A stretch of DNA of 64,000 nucleotides from Microvirga sesbaniae. Its GTDB lineage: Bacteria > Pseudomonadota > Alphaproteobacteria > Rhizobiales > Beijerinckiaceae. The stretch covers positions 520,768 through 584,767 of the forward strand of contig NZ_JAMXFJ010000001.1 in assembly GCF_025460805.1 (NCBI RefSeq). The letters run 5' to 3'. The notes below the pieces were generated by a model that saw only the letters and a program-made list of their open reading frames with translations, did not search any database and was not told the origin of the DNA. Shown one piece after another: positions 1 to 8,422 of this stretch. Positions within the stretch are counted from its first letter, which is position 1, and each line of letters opens with the position of its first letter. Both the position numbers and the translations under genes were made by a program.

Positions 1-649
1 TAACGCCGCCCAGCCTCGTGATTGCCTGGGTAAGCGCATGTACCAGGGTTTCGGAGCCCCCCTCGATATAGCCGAGTTCCTCCTGCATCAAGGAGCGACG
101 AGAGCGTCCGATGCGGCGAATGCGGGTCCAGATCCAGGAGGCCGAGACGTTGTCGGCGTACTCATAGAACTTGAGATCGAAGAGCGGCTTCCAGAGCTTC
201 CTGTAGACACTCGGTCCACACCAGCGTTCGATCCAGGTCTTGGCGGATACATTCTCCAGAGCGTCCCAGGAATTCCGCCGCGTCGAAATGAACATGAGCA
301 GGCCATAGCGAAATTTCTCGGCAAGGCTCAGATGAGGAAAACGTAGCAGAGAGACCGGATCCCCCCAGGAATGCAGAGCCCCGTGCGTGAAGTATCCCAT
401 CGAGGTTTGGCGCCAGCGCATCTGGTCGCCGATACCAAGCTCCTTCATCAGGTCGAACGTCGGGTCGTCGGACTTGCAGATGAAGTGGTAGTAGCGTTCG
501 ATGGAGAGACCGTTCAGGTCGAAATGGGCGGCCATGCCGCCAGCCTCTGGCGCCGCCTCGAGCACTGTGACCTCGTGCCCGAGCTTCAGCGCTCGATAGG
601 CGGCTGCAAGACCCATTGCACCTGCACCCAGAACGATAATCCGTGCCAT
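1..649 (-). CDS. FAD-dependent oxidoreductase (partial, cut by left edge)
   Basis: The start codon is at 649 and about 216 N-terminal residues are visible before the window ends. The protein opens with a Rossmann dinucleotide-binding motif, GxGxxG at residues 8-13, followed by an acidic residue (Glu31) placed to bind the FAD ribose. A conserved GG pair follows, as in the amine oxidase/protoporphyrinogen oxidase superfamily. It starts only 3 bases after the stop of the upstream epimerase, so it is the last visible gene of the five-gene pentose-lipid operon. Related flavoproteins occur in many polysaccharide clusters, where they oxidise or isomerise sugar or lipid intermediates. The substrate cannot be told from sequence. 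An ordinary amine-oxidase-like enzyme is the alternative. Confidence 0.8.
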   Translation of the reverse strand, partial: MARIIVLGAGAMGLAAAYRALKLGHEVTVLEAAPEAGGMAAHFDLNGLSIERYYHFICKSDDPTFDLMKELGIGDQMRWRQTSMGYFTHGALHSWGDPVSLLRFPHLSLAEKFRYGLLMFISTRRNSWDALENVSAKTWIERWCGPSVYRKLWKPLFDLKFYEYADNVSASWIWTRIRRIGRSRRSLMQEELGYIEGGSETLVHALTQAITRLGGV

Positions 650-652
650 GTG

Positions 653-1582
653 CTAGAACTCCAGGACAATCGATGAGTAATGCGGGTCGCGGAACGTTTC
701 TTCCATGGCCTCTTTGAGCGGCGTTGCGCGTACGCCAAAGATTCCAGGCCAATCGATCACTTCGAATACATCCGGTGTCACCAGCGCTTCAAGCTGCTTG
801 GTCGTGAATGGCGGATCCTTGTCGACCAACCCGTACACCTTCAGCATGGCCCAGAATGCCGCATACGGAACCTTGACGACAGGTGCTTTCGCGCCGCTCG
901 CCCTACGTACCAGATGAATCAAGTCGATATAATCGATGCGTTCCTGACCACTGATATTGTACTGCGCGCCTTCTATCTTCCGATTGAGGCAGGTCATGAT
1001 GATCTCGCAGAAATCGCCCACATAAAGGGGCTGCCGAAGATAGCGGCCATGGCCCGGGACCGGGAACACGGGAGCCTTGGCCATGAAACGCGCCAGCCAG
1101 CCGAGATGCTTCCGATCAAACCATCCGAACATCAAGGTCGGGCGGAGCACGACGCATGGAATCCCCGTGGACAGGACGAGAGCTTCCTGGGCCTTCTTGC
1201 TTTCAGTGTACCAATCGACGGCAGCCGAATTGACGACGGACGAGCTGATGTGAACGAGGTTGAGATCATTCCGGGCGGAGACCGCCTCCAGAAGGCGCTC
1301 TGTGGCGATCAGGTTGTTGCGTGTGAACTCGTCCTCGACCAAACCGCCGATCTGCGCATGGCCGACCACGACCGATTCGACGCCATCCAAAGCGGCGGAC
1401 CAATTCCCTCTCTCAGCGAGATCCGCCTCAACCACCGTGATCTCGGGGTGAAGTTCCCGTAAGATCTTTGTGTTGGATGGGTGCTTATCGAACGCGACAA
1501 TATCGTACCCGCCTCGACGTTTGAGGCGGGCGATCAGGTTCTGGCCCATGAGGCCAGCTGCACCCGTAATTGCGATCTTCAT
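653..1582 (-). CDS. NAD-dependent epimerase/dehydratase family protein
   Basis: A 309-residue extended short-chain dehydrogenase. The nucleotide-binding motif GAAGLMG lies at residues 7-13 and the catalytic pair YTESK at 125-129, preceded by the HISSS strand at 111-115. I chose the ATG at 1582, directly before the MKIAITGA strand. An upstream in-frame ATG at 1672 would add 30 residues that overlap the preceding gene and do not resemble this family. The gene starts 17 bases after the DprE2-like gene and ends 3 bases before the FAD oxidoreductase. It probably modifies the sugar of a lipid-linked or nucleotide-linked intermediate of the operon. The exact reaction is unknown. Confidence 0.85.
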   Translation of the reverse strand: MKIAITGAAGLMGQNLIARLKRRGGYDIVAFDKHPSNTKILRELHPEITVVEADLAERGNWSAALDGVESVVVGHAQIGGLVEDEFTRNNLIATERLLEAVSARNDLNLVHISSSVVNSAAVDWYTESKKAQEALVLSTGIPCVVLRPTLMFGWFDRKHLGWLARFMAKAPVFPVPGHGRYLRQPLYVGDFCEIIMTCLNRKIEGAQYNISGQERIDYIDLIHLVRRASGAKAPVVKVPYAAFWAMLKVYGLVDKDPPFTTKQLEALVTPDVFEVIDWPGIFGVRATPLKEAMEETFRDPHYSSIVLEF

Positions 1583-1599
1583 GCCTGATACTCGATATT

Positions 1600-2361
1600 C
1601 TAGAGAGATGTGCGATGGAAGAGCGGTCCGGGAGCATTGCGCACGCCCATCATCACCCATCTCCAGAACCAAGGAGTGTAGAGAACTTCCTTGCGCTTCT
1701 GGATGGCTCCGACAATGTCTGCCGCCACTTGATCAGGGCTTGCCCACAAAGGTCCCTTCTGCGAAAGGTGCGCCGTCATCTTTGTCGACACGAATCCGGG
1801 GCGGATATCGAGGACCTGGACGCCGGCAGCAAAGAGCCGATGGCGCAAGCCCTCGAGGTAGCGTTGCAGACCGCCTTTTGCGGCACCGTAGACATAGTTG
1901 CTCTTTCGGCCTCTATCGCCGGCAACGGATGAGATGACTGCCAGAGTGCCAGACTTGCGCGCCTCGAAACGATGGGCGAGCTCGCCGCACAGGAGCGCGG
2001 GGCTCAAGAAATTCAGAACCAACGCCTGCTCGGCCTTTGCGGATTCCGCTTCCATCTCCTGCTGGTCCGGGAGTGTGCCGTAGGCAACCACGGCGAGATC
2101 GAGTCCGTCAAACCGCGTCCAGGCTGCTGCAACGGTAGCGGGGATGTCAGCAGTCCTGGCGAAGTCCGCCTCCTGGACCTCGACCTCGGCGGCGCCCCGC
2201 ACCTCGAGATCTGCAGCCGCCGCCGTCAGGCTTGCCTGATCGCGAGCGACGAGGACAAGGCGCGCTCCGCTTTCTGCATAACGGCGCGCCACGGCCGTGG
2301 CGATGCCCGAGGTCGCTCCGAAAATGGCCACCCGCATGGGTTTTGATACTTGCATCGTCAT
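1600..2361 (-). CDS. SDR oxidoreductase, DprE2-like keto-reductase
   Basis: A 253-residue classical short-chain dehydrogenase with cofactor motif GATSGIA at 15-21, Ser144/Ser145 and catalytic YGAAK at 158-162. Its start overlaps the stop of the DprE1-like gene by an ATGA. That pairing is the hallmark of DprE1/DprE2, which together epimerise lipid-phosphoryl-ribose to lipid-phosphoryl-arabinose. DprE1 makes the 2-keto intermediate and DprE2 reduces it with NAD(P)H. The assignment rests on family plus gene order. On sequence alone it is only an SDR. Confidence 0.8.
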   Translation of the reverse strand: MTMQVSKPMRVAIFGATSGIATAVARRYAESGARLVLVARDQASLTAAAADLEVRGAAEVEVQEADFARTADIPATVAAAWTRFDGLDLAVVAYGTLPDQQEMEAESAKAEQALVLNFLSPALLCGELAHRFEARKSGTLAVISSVAGDRGRKSNYVYGAAKGGLQRYLEGLRHRLFAAGVQVLDIRPGFVSTKMTAHLSQKGPLWASPDQVAADIVGAIQKRKEVLYTPWFWRWVMMGVRNAPGPLFHRTSL

Positions 2362-3722
2362 AGCTGAGCTTCGCCTTTTATCAGGCCGATCCGCTGCGCG
2401 AACGCTGAGGAAAAGCGTGGGTCCATCATGGGTTGAAACTGCTCGAAACTGGGGTAGCCCTGCCGAAAAGCATCGGGCGTCATAAGACTGTCTTTCGCCG
2501 GATAGAGCCGTCCGTAAGCTGCCACGGCAACTTCTTCAAGCAGTCTTAGGAGCTTCCGCGTCGTTGTGCCTCTTTCGGGGAAATCAAGTGCGAGGGTCAC
2601 TCCAGGCCGAGGGAAGGACAGAAGCCCGGGCGAGGGCAGGTCTCCGAAGGTCTTGAGCACAACAAGCATCGAACCCTCTCCAGATTGGGCGATCAGACGC
2701 AGCATGTCGGCGACGGCTTCGCGCGCCTGCTCATGGGGCACCACGCATTGGAACTGGTAGAAGCCTTTGGGTCCGTAGAGGCGGTTCCACTCGCCGATCG
2801 CATCCAGCGGGTAGAAAACGGGCTCATAGCTGCCGATACGGCTGGTTTGGCCATTAAGGCCGAGCTTGCGCCAATAAAGGGCGTTGAACGCTCGGACCGA
2901 CAGGCTGTTCGTGGCCGGGATGGGAGAAGTGATAGGTATGGACAGTCTTGAGTTCCGCCCCGGGGGTTCCACTCCCTTTCCGGGATAATGGCGGGCTCGC
3001 GAGTAAATCCCGCGGCCGAGATGTGCGCCGGATGCCAAGCAGTCCACCCATGCGGCGGTGTATTCCCAATCCCGATCCGAAGCCTCGGCAAGATCAAAAA
3101 AATCCGACAGGGATGAGAACTGAATATCTTCGGCCTCGACAGCGAGCCCTTCCACCCTCCGGAGTTGGAGGGTCGCACTCAGGATGAGCCCGGTCAGCCC
3201 AAGACCACCAATGGTTGCTGCGAAGAGATCCGGGTTCTGCTCCGGCGAGCAGACGAGACGCGATCCGTCGCTCCGAGCGAGCTCCAGGGCAAGCACATGC
3301 CGTCCGAACGTGCCGAAGCGATGATGATTCTTGCCGTGAACGTCATTAGCGATCGCGCCCCCGACCGTCACGAATCGGGTACCGGGCGTGACGGGCAGGA
3401 ACCAGCCACTCCCATCGGCCTCCGGACGGCAGATCACCGCAAGGATGTCAGCCAAACGAACGCCCGCTTCGCATGTCAGCACGCCGGTCGCGCGATTGAA
3501 TGCGAGAAACCGGTCGAGGGACCGGCAGTCGATCAGGCGTCCGCCGGGGTTCAGGGCCACATCCCCATATGACCGACCACAGCCATAGGCCAGCACAGGG
3601 AACTCGGATTCGGACAGTGCCCGAGTAGCGTTATCGCGGTTCTCCGGGCGGTCGACAACATGATTTGCCGAAACCGTTCGGCCCCAGGATCGGTAATCCT
3701 GCCGCCACATCGTCATCACCAC
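2358..3722 (-). CDS. FAD-linked oxidase, DprE1-like (polyprenylphosphoryl-ribose 2-oxidase)
   Basis: A 454-residue VAO-type flavoprotein. The PP-loop motif GCGRSYGD lies at 47-54 and the FAD-binding stretch GGAIANDVHGKNHH at 121-134, including the His that follows HGKN as in mycobacterial DprE1. The C-terminal motif RLYPAKDS (405-412) matches the RLYTAKDS segment with the active-site lysine of Mycobacterium tuberculosis DprE1, as I remember that sequence. The residue matching Cys387 of that enzyme, the target of benzothiazinones, appears to be Ala378 here. The gene overlaps both neighbours, UbiA-HAD upstream and DprE2-like downstream, so translation is probably coupled. Further in-frame ATGs at residues 3 and 5 are possible starts. 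The product would act at the inner membrane or in the periplasm on a polyprenyl-phosphate sugar. Confidence 0.85.
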   Translation of the reverse strand: MVMTMWRQDYRSWGRTVSANHVVDRPENRDNATRALSESEFPVLAYGCGRSYGDVALNPGGRLIDCRSLDRFLAFNRATGVLTCEAGVRLADILAVICRPEADGSGWFLPVTPGTRFVTVGGAIANDVHGKNHHRFGTFGRHVLALELARSDGSRLVCSPEQNPDLFAATIGGLGLTGLILSATLQLRRVEGLAVEAEDIQFSSLSDFFDLAEASDRDWEYTAAWVDCLASGAHLGRGIYSRARHYPGKGVEPPGRNSRLSIPITSPIPATNSLSVRAFNALYWRKLGLNGQTSRIGSYEPVFYPLDAIGEWNRLYGPKGFYQFQCVVPHEQAREAVADMLRLIAQSGEGSMLVVLKTFGDLPSPGLLSFPRPGVTLALDFPERGTTTRKLLRLLEEVAVAAYGRLYPAKDSLMTPDAFRQGYPSFEQFQPMMDPRFSSAFAQRIGLIKGEAQL

Positions 3723-5188
3723 GCCGCAAGCAGGATCAGGAGCGTGAGTACGCCCAGGCCGAGGGAGAACCGGTCCTTGAGAGCGAAAACGACCGGGTCC
3801 TCGTCCATGCGTCCGTGAACGGTGAGGTGCCAGACCCGGAGGGTCCAGATCAGGATGATCGGCATCATGCCCCAGAGAAAGCTCGGGCGGGCATAGAGGC
3901 CAAGGGGGTAATGCTCGTTGATGAGGTAGGTAGTGAAGATCATGATGGCGCCGAACCCGGCGGCGACGCCTGCGGCGAGCAGGAGTGGCAGATCTTTGGC
4001 TGTATAACCCCTTGATGCCACCTCAGTCCCTCCGGTGCGAAGCACCCGAGCCAGTTCGGCATAACGCTTCACCATCGCAAGCCCAAGGAAGAAAAGCATC
4101 GAGAAGGTGAGGAGCCATGGCGAGGCTTGCGCCGGCACAAGCGTGCTGCCGGCAATCACCCGCACTGTGAAAAGACCGGCCAGAATGAAGACGTCGATAA
4201 TCGCCTGCTTCTTGAGAAAGAAGCTGTAGGCCAGGGTCACGGCGAGATAGGTCGCGAGAACTGCAACGCTGGCCCAAGGGAGCACCAGCAAGCCGATTGC
4301 GAAAGCGGCAGCAAGCAATCCGGCCGCTGCCAGGCATCCATCCCTCACCGGGATCGCGCCGGACGCGAAGGGGCGGAAGCGCTTGCGCGGATGCTGCCGA
4401 TCCGCCGGCAGATCCACCATGTCATTGATGAGGTAGGTTGCCGAGGCGATAATGCCCATCAGCACGAACAAGAGAGTGGCCTGAGCCGCGACAGCCGGTG
4501 AGGCGATCTGGAAGCTGAGCACCGGAGCGATGAAGATAAGGGTATTCTTGACCCAATGCTGGAGACGAAAGGCTTTCAGCCATACACCCAGGCCGGCCCG
4601 CCGCACTGGAAACTCGGCCTCGATCGAATCCCTATTTGCGAGGCCAGCCTTTAGGCGGTCGGTCTGCCCCACGAGCACCACACGCTCGGCTTCTGCGAAG
4701 ATCGGCTGATCGACCTGCCCGTCGCCAGCGTAACAGAAGCGGTCACCAAACACCTCCTTGATGGCTTGTGTCTTGGCGGCACCGCTGAGGTTCGTGTAAC
4801 CATCCGATCCTCGGGCAACGTCGAAGATCTGGAGGTGCTCCGCGACGGCGTCTGCAATGGATTGATCGGCTGCGGTAAAAAGCCCGATCCGACGCCCTGC
4901 GCGCTTTTGTGCCCGCAGGAATTCGACCACTTCCTCATTGTAGGGCAACAGGCTAGCATCGAACCCAATGCGCTGCACAACCTCTCGCTTAAACGCAGCT
5001 TTGCCTTGCTTCAACGCATACCGGAGGTTAAAGACGGCGAGAGGCTGGGCCCGGACACAACCGATAAACCCCTCGTGCAGCGTGTCGGACCTGGTCAGCG
5101 TCCCGTCGAGGTCGACGGCAAGCGGCGGCAGGTCGTTAGACAGGCTGTCATGGGTGATAATGCGCTGGCAATCGGTATCGGCGTGCAT
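3716..5188 (-). CDS. HAD phosphatase-UbiA prenyltransferase fusion (DPPR synthase-like)
   Basis: A 490-residue two-domain protein. The N-terminal half is a HAD phosphatase with the nucleophile motif DLDGTLT (about 26-32), motif II near LFTAADQ (103-109) and the motif III/IV acidic loop GDGQVDQ (155-161). The C-terminal half is a polytopic UbiA-family prenyltransferase with NDMVDLPAD (255-263), the NDxxDxxxD Mg-diphosphate motif, followed by RQHPRKRFRP. In mycobacteria the UbiA enzyme Rv3806c joins PRPP to decaprenyl phosphate, and a separate phosphatase then removes the 5-phosphate. Here one polypeptide could do both steps. The ATG at 5188 is preferred over an in-frame TTG at 5203. It is the first gene of the operon. 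Confidence 0.87.
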   Translation of the reverse strand: MHADTDCQRIITHDSLSNDLPPLAVDLDGTLTRSDTLHEGFIGCVRAQPLAVFNLRYALKQGKAAFKREVVQRIGFDASLLPYNEEVVEFLRAQKRAGRRIGLFTAADQSIADAVAEHLQIFDVARGSDGYTNLSGAAKTQAIKEVFGDRFCYAGDGQVDQPIFAEAERVVLVGQTDRLKAGLANRDSIEAEFPVRRAGLGVWLKAFRLQHWVKNTLIFIAPVLSFQIASPAVAAQATLLFVLMGIIASATYLINDMVDLPADRQHPRKRFRPFASGAIPVRDGCLAAAGLLAAAFAIGLLVLPWASVAVLATYLAVTLAYSFFLKKQAIIDVFILAGLFTVRVIAGSTLVPAQASPWLLTFSMLFFLGLAMVKRYAELARVLRTGGTEVASRGYTAKDLPLLLAAGVAAGFGAIMIFTTYLINEHYPLGLYARPSFLWGMMPIILIWTLRVWHLTVHGRMDEDPVVFALKDRFSLGLGVLTLLILLAAW

Positions 5189-5723
5189 AGATAATCTGGC
5201 CAATAATGAGAATTTTCAGCTAGTTAGCCCCAAGAGGGGCAATAGTTCGCTCGCCCTGTATTCGTAGGTGAACGATTGACGCATGTTCTGAATGCCCATG
5301 GCCGTTCACCAATGGGGAAGCGATCTATATGAAACTTTGTGGATAAGCAACTCGTGGCAATCGGATTGCGGCACCCATTTCTCCCATATACCACACGCCG
5401 GATCGATGGGTTCGCAGTCTCGCCCCGGCATATTGAGGTGCTTGTCAGCTTGCGCCAAGGCACCGTCCTCCAAGCGTCTGACGCTACGCGCGTAAGTTGT
5501 CATGTCTGGCTGCGCATTGCAGTATCCCGCACGAGACCGAGTGCTACCGGCTTCAGGTCCGTTGTTCATCGCAACCGGGGAATTAAGTTGTGCCACTGGA
5601 ATGGAGGCCAAAAGATAGTGCATTAGGCAAGTTGCAATGAAAGTAAAGGTATATTTTCCTCTCCAGAGGGCAAGGATTCCGGGAGGAACAGGTAGGTGAT
5701 GTGCTGATGACGTAATCGCCTTA
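5189..5723. other. Intergenic region upstream of the pentose-lipid operon
   Basis: This stretch lies between the operon start and the insertion sequence. Open frames in it are short, overlap each other and lack ribosome sites. A small hairpin, GCCCC-AAGA-GGGGC, sits at 5227-5240 in what would be the operon leader, and an 8-base inverted repeat (GGTGAACG/CGTTCACC) spans 5267-5310. The operon promoter should lie here, but I cannot place it confidently. Confidence 0.5.
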
Positions 5724-6611
5724 GAGCCCGTCCCAAAACGAGTTCAGTGGCCGAGATCCCTTATGATTCCAGGAAGATGGTGAAGCCTGACCTGGAACCG
5801 CAATGTGGACCCCGACCACCCGGCGGCAGTATAGCCGCGACGGCTTGCGATACGAAACCGATTTGACTGATGCCGCATGGGCGCCGACCGAGCCGCTTAT
5901 GCCTGAGCCGCTCGCCCGCGGATGACGCCGGCGCTGGCCGGCCCGTGAAATCCTCAACGGCATCTTCTACGTGTTGCGCGGCGGGATCGCCTGGCGGCTG
6001 TTGCCTTCGGACCTACCGCTCAAGAGCACGGTCTTTCGCTGGCACAGCCGGAGGCGGGACGCGGGCTTGTTCGAGACCATCAACCACGTGCTGGTCATGG
6101 CCGATCGCGAGCGGGTCGGCCGGGAGGCCTTGCCCACCGCTGCCGTGCTCGACAGCAAAAGCGTGACGACCGCCGATTGCGGCGGTCGGAGAGGCTATAA
6201 TGCGGGCAAGGAGGTGAAAGGCCGCAAGCGCCAGGTCATGGTCGACACCGACGGACGCGGTCTGATCCTGGAGCCCCAACGCGCTGACCTCCAGGACCGG
6301 GACGAGGCCGGAGTGGTTCTGCGCCTGTCGCGGCGCGCATTCCCGTTTATCGCTACAGCGTTCGCCGACAGCGGCAATGCTGGCGAAGCTCCTACCCAGA
6401 CCACCTCAATCCGCATCGAGATCGTCAGAAAGCCACCCGACCAGGTTGGCTTTGCGGTGGCCCCACGCCGCTGGGTTGTTGAACGATTCTCCGCGTGGAT
6501 CAGCCGCAACCGGAGGCTCTGGAAAGATCCTGACGCGACGCTCACGTCAGCCCGCGCGTTCCTCTACGCCGCTTCCGTCATATTCCTCGTCCGCTGCTTG
6601 GGACAGATCTC
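5724..6611 (+). mobile_element. IS5-family insertion sequence (inactive)
   Basis: The element is about 890 bases and carries one IS5-type transposase frame. The left end reads GAGCCCGTCCCAA and the right end, inverted, GAGATCTGTCCCAA. They share GAG and GTCCCAA as imperfect terminal inverted repeats. The exact ends and the target duplication are uncertain. It sits between the pentose-lipid operon and the methyltransferase gene, with no gene visibly interrupted. Confidence 0.75.
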
Positions 6612-6615
6612 ATGA
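5803..6615 (+). pseudogene. IS5-family transposase, broken by an in-frame TGA
   Basis: The frame starts with an ATG at 5803 and reads MWTPTTRRQYSRDG, the usual start of this transposase group. It meets TGA at 5923-5925 and continues in the same frame to 6615. The codon lies where an arginine is expected (G-stop-RRRW), so a single C to T change of CGA to TGA explains it. The DDE residues remain: Asp in VLDSKSV, Asp in FADSGN and Glu in RRWVVERF. The FADGGY motif seen in active relatives has become FADSGN, which suggests further decay. A restart at the ATG at 5971 would lack the N-terminal DNA-binding part. Confidence 0.85.
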
Positions 6616-6698
6616 TTGATGGAACGGACTCCAAGCAATATCGTCCAGAGTACCGTTTGAGGTGTGGTGCGCGGCAAAGAAAGAGCAGCGCCACGCTT

Positions 6699-7988
6699 TT
6701 ACCTCAATGCCGAACGCTTCACAATCCTGGCGAAAGCTCGTATTGGCGCCGTGATCCTCCAAGATGTTGATGCCAAGAGTGCGGCATTCGCAGCACTAGC
6801 CGCGCTCCACTCGGAATTCGCCTGTTGTGCATCACTGAGGGCTGCGCGCAAAGCTTGCTCTGTGGCAGATAAGTGTTTCTGGCACAACGCAAATTCCGTC
6901 TCAAGCGCTTGAATCTTATTCTCGAGCGCATGGACCTTAGTCTCGAACACTTTAATCTCATCCTTGAGGTGATAAATGTGCTCATCGCGTTCACGAACTT
7001 GTGACGAGAGAAGCTGTTCTTGTTGCCGATTTGCTTCCTCAAGTGAGAGGTTAGCTTCCTCAAGCGAGAGAATACGAGTTTGTGCTTCCTTCAGGTCGTA
7101 AAGCGGGTTTGGAAAAAGGCTGGACGAATAGCGGTTGTAACTTAGCCTCAGTTGTGGCCAATCAATCGGATCAGCCCCGAAATAAGCAGCAATCAAACCG
7201 TCTCCGCTAAAGCTCTCATGGACATCGTGTTCGGCCAAGATTTGACCGCCGAAGTCCTTTAACATCTCAAGGCAGCGTTGGTGTGTCAGGGGATCACCGC
7301 TGATTTGATGCGCGTGGGTTGAAAAGAAGACAAATCGAATACGCTTCCCGCGCATCAAATCTTCGCACGAACGGATGACAGCCGTTTCTGCGCCCTGAGT
7401 ATCGCAATGAAGGATGTCGAGGTGCTCGATGCCGCGAGCTGCGAGCAGGTCCGGTACTGAGACCTGTGGTATGAGAACAGTTCCAGAAGCTTCGGCCTCA
7501 AAGGGCTGAGGTTCCGTTGAGGACTCGCCTACAAATGCCTGCACGAACTCAATTTGACGGTCATTGATTGCCGCATTGGTCTTGCCGACCTCCATATTCT
7601 GAGGATCCGGTTCGACCACGATCGATCTTCGACCTTCGGGCGCTTCGCTCAAGAACCACAAGGAGTAATATGACCAGAAGCCGCCGAGCTCAAGCATCGT
7701 TGCTTTCGGCGGGATGTGCTTGAGCATTTCGTGGAAGACTAATTCCTCCTGCGGTTCATGATGCCCCTTCAGCCGCTGGATGATCTCGGCCTGCCAGTCT
7801 CCGTAGTATCCTCCTGCTTTTACACGCACGCCATTGTGCATAATCTGAACGCTGCGACCGTTTTCATCCACGACCGAGCCGGCATTTGCGACCTTCGGAA
7901 TGGGATCACTGTCTCGGCAGCTTACCGTCATCTCTATCCGTGATCTCAGGATCTCACTGACCGACGGTTGTCTGCTATTCTTCTCCAT
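6699..7988 (-). CDS. FkbM-family methyltransferase with C-terminal coiled coil
   Basis: A 429-residue protein. Residues 90-260 form a SAM-dependent FkbM-type fold (LELGGFWSYYS at 99-109, DILHCDTQGAE at 191-201, the latter typical of the family). Residues 299-395 are a long heptad-rich coiled coil with LSLEEAN repeats. The tail carries STSWRIT (407-413), a motif common at the C-termini of glycan-cluster proteins. I prefer the ATG at 7988, which has AGGAGG upstream, over the ATG at 8024, which has none. The likely role is O-methylation of a polysaccharide sugar, with the coiled coil anchoring it to a synthesis complex. The acceptor is unknown. Confidence 0.85.
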   Translation of the reverse strand: MEKNSRQPSVSEILRSRIEMTVSCRDSDPIPKVANAGSVVDENGRSVQIMHNGVRVKAGGYYGDWQAEIIQRLKGHHEPQEELVFHEMLKHIPPKATMLELGGFWSYYSLWFLSEAPEGRRSIVVEPDPQNMEVGKTNAAINDRQIEFVQAFVGESSTEPQPFEAEASGTVLIPQVSVPDLLAARGIEHLDILHCDTQGAETAVIRSCEDLMRGKRIRFVFFSTHAHQISGDPLTHQRCLEMLKDFGGQILAEHDVHESFSGDGLIAAYFGADPIDWPQLRLSYNRYSSSLFPNPLYDLKEAQTRILSLEEANLSLEEANRQQEQLLSSQVRERDEHIYHLKDEIKVFETKVHALENKIQALETEFALCQKHLSATEQALRAALSDAQQANSEWSAASAANAALLASTSWRITAPIRAFARIVKRSALR

Positions 7989-8422
7989 ACCCTTTGAGGC
8001 CTCCTGCCCCTCTCCCAAGTGCATTGTCTAAAAGGTCGTTGCAGGGCCTCTGATCCCAGCGCCTTCAACACGAGCCTTTATGAGATTTGCACAACGGAAA
8101 CATCTCACACAGTTACTGACGTTGATGCCCTCAATCCAATACTGATTGAGAACTGATCGTTGCTGGTGCTCCAACCGGTACCAAAACCCTAAGGAAGGAT
8201 GGTTGCACCTTAACTGATGGATGTCAGTGTTGGCGCATGCCATTCACTCCGCATTCGATTTAAACCGGTTTTCCACGATTGGCAATTTTGCAACGTTATG
8301 GCAGCGCAATATCGAGCAGGCCATTGCACCTTGACCAGGTTCATCACGCAAGTTATTCCCTTGCAAAGGAGAGGTCTGCTTGTGGGTATCGCTCTCCGGC
8401 GTCATCTCATATAGAAAAAATC
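7989..8422. other. Divergent intergenic region
   Basis: This region lies between the divergently transcribed methyltransferase and two-domain glycosyltransferase genes and must hold promoters for both. It is less GC-rich than the surrounding coding DNA. I see no conserved promoter element, repeat or RNA gene. A frame continuous with the glycosyltransferase extends upstream to 8279 but looks non-coding. Confidence 0.4.

Noticed and set aside
6606..6660. An EcfG-like site, GGAAC-N16-CGTC, just after the insertion sequence
   Set aside because: The -10 box lacks the final T and no plus-strand gene follows; treated as chance.
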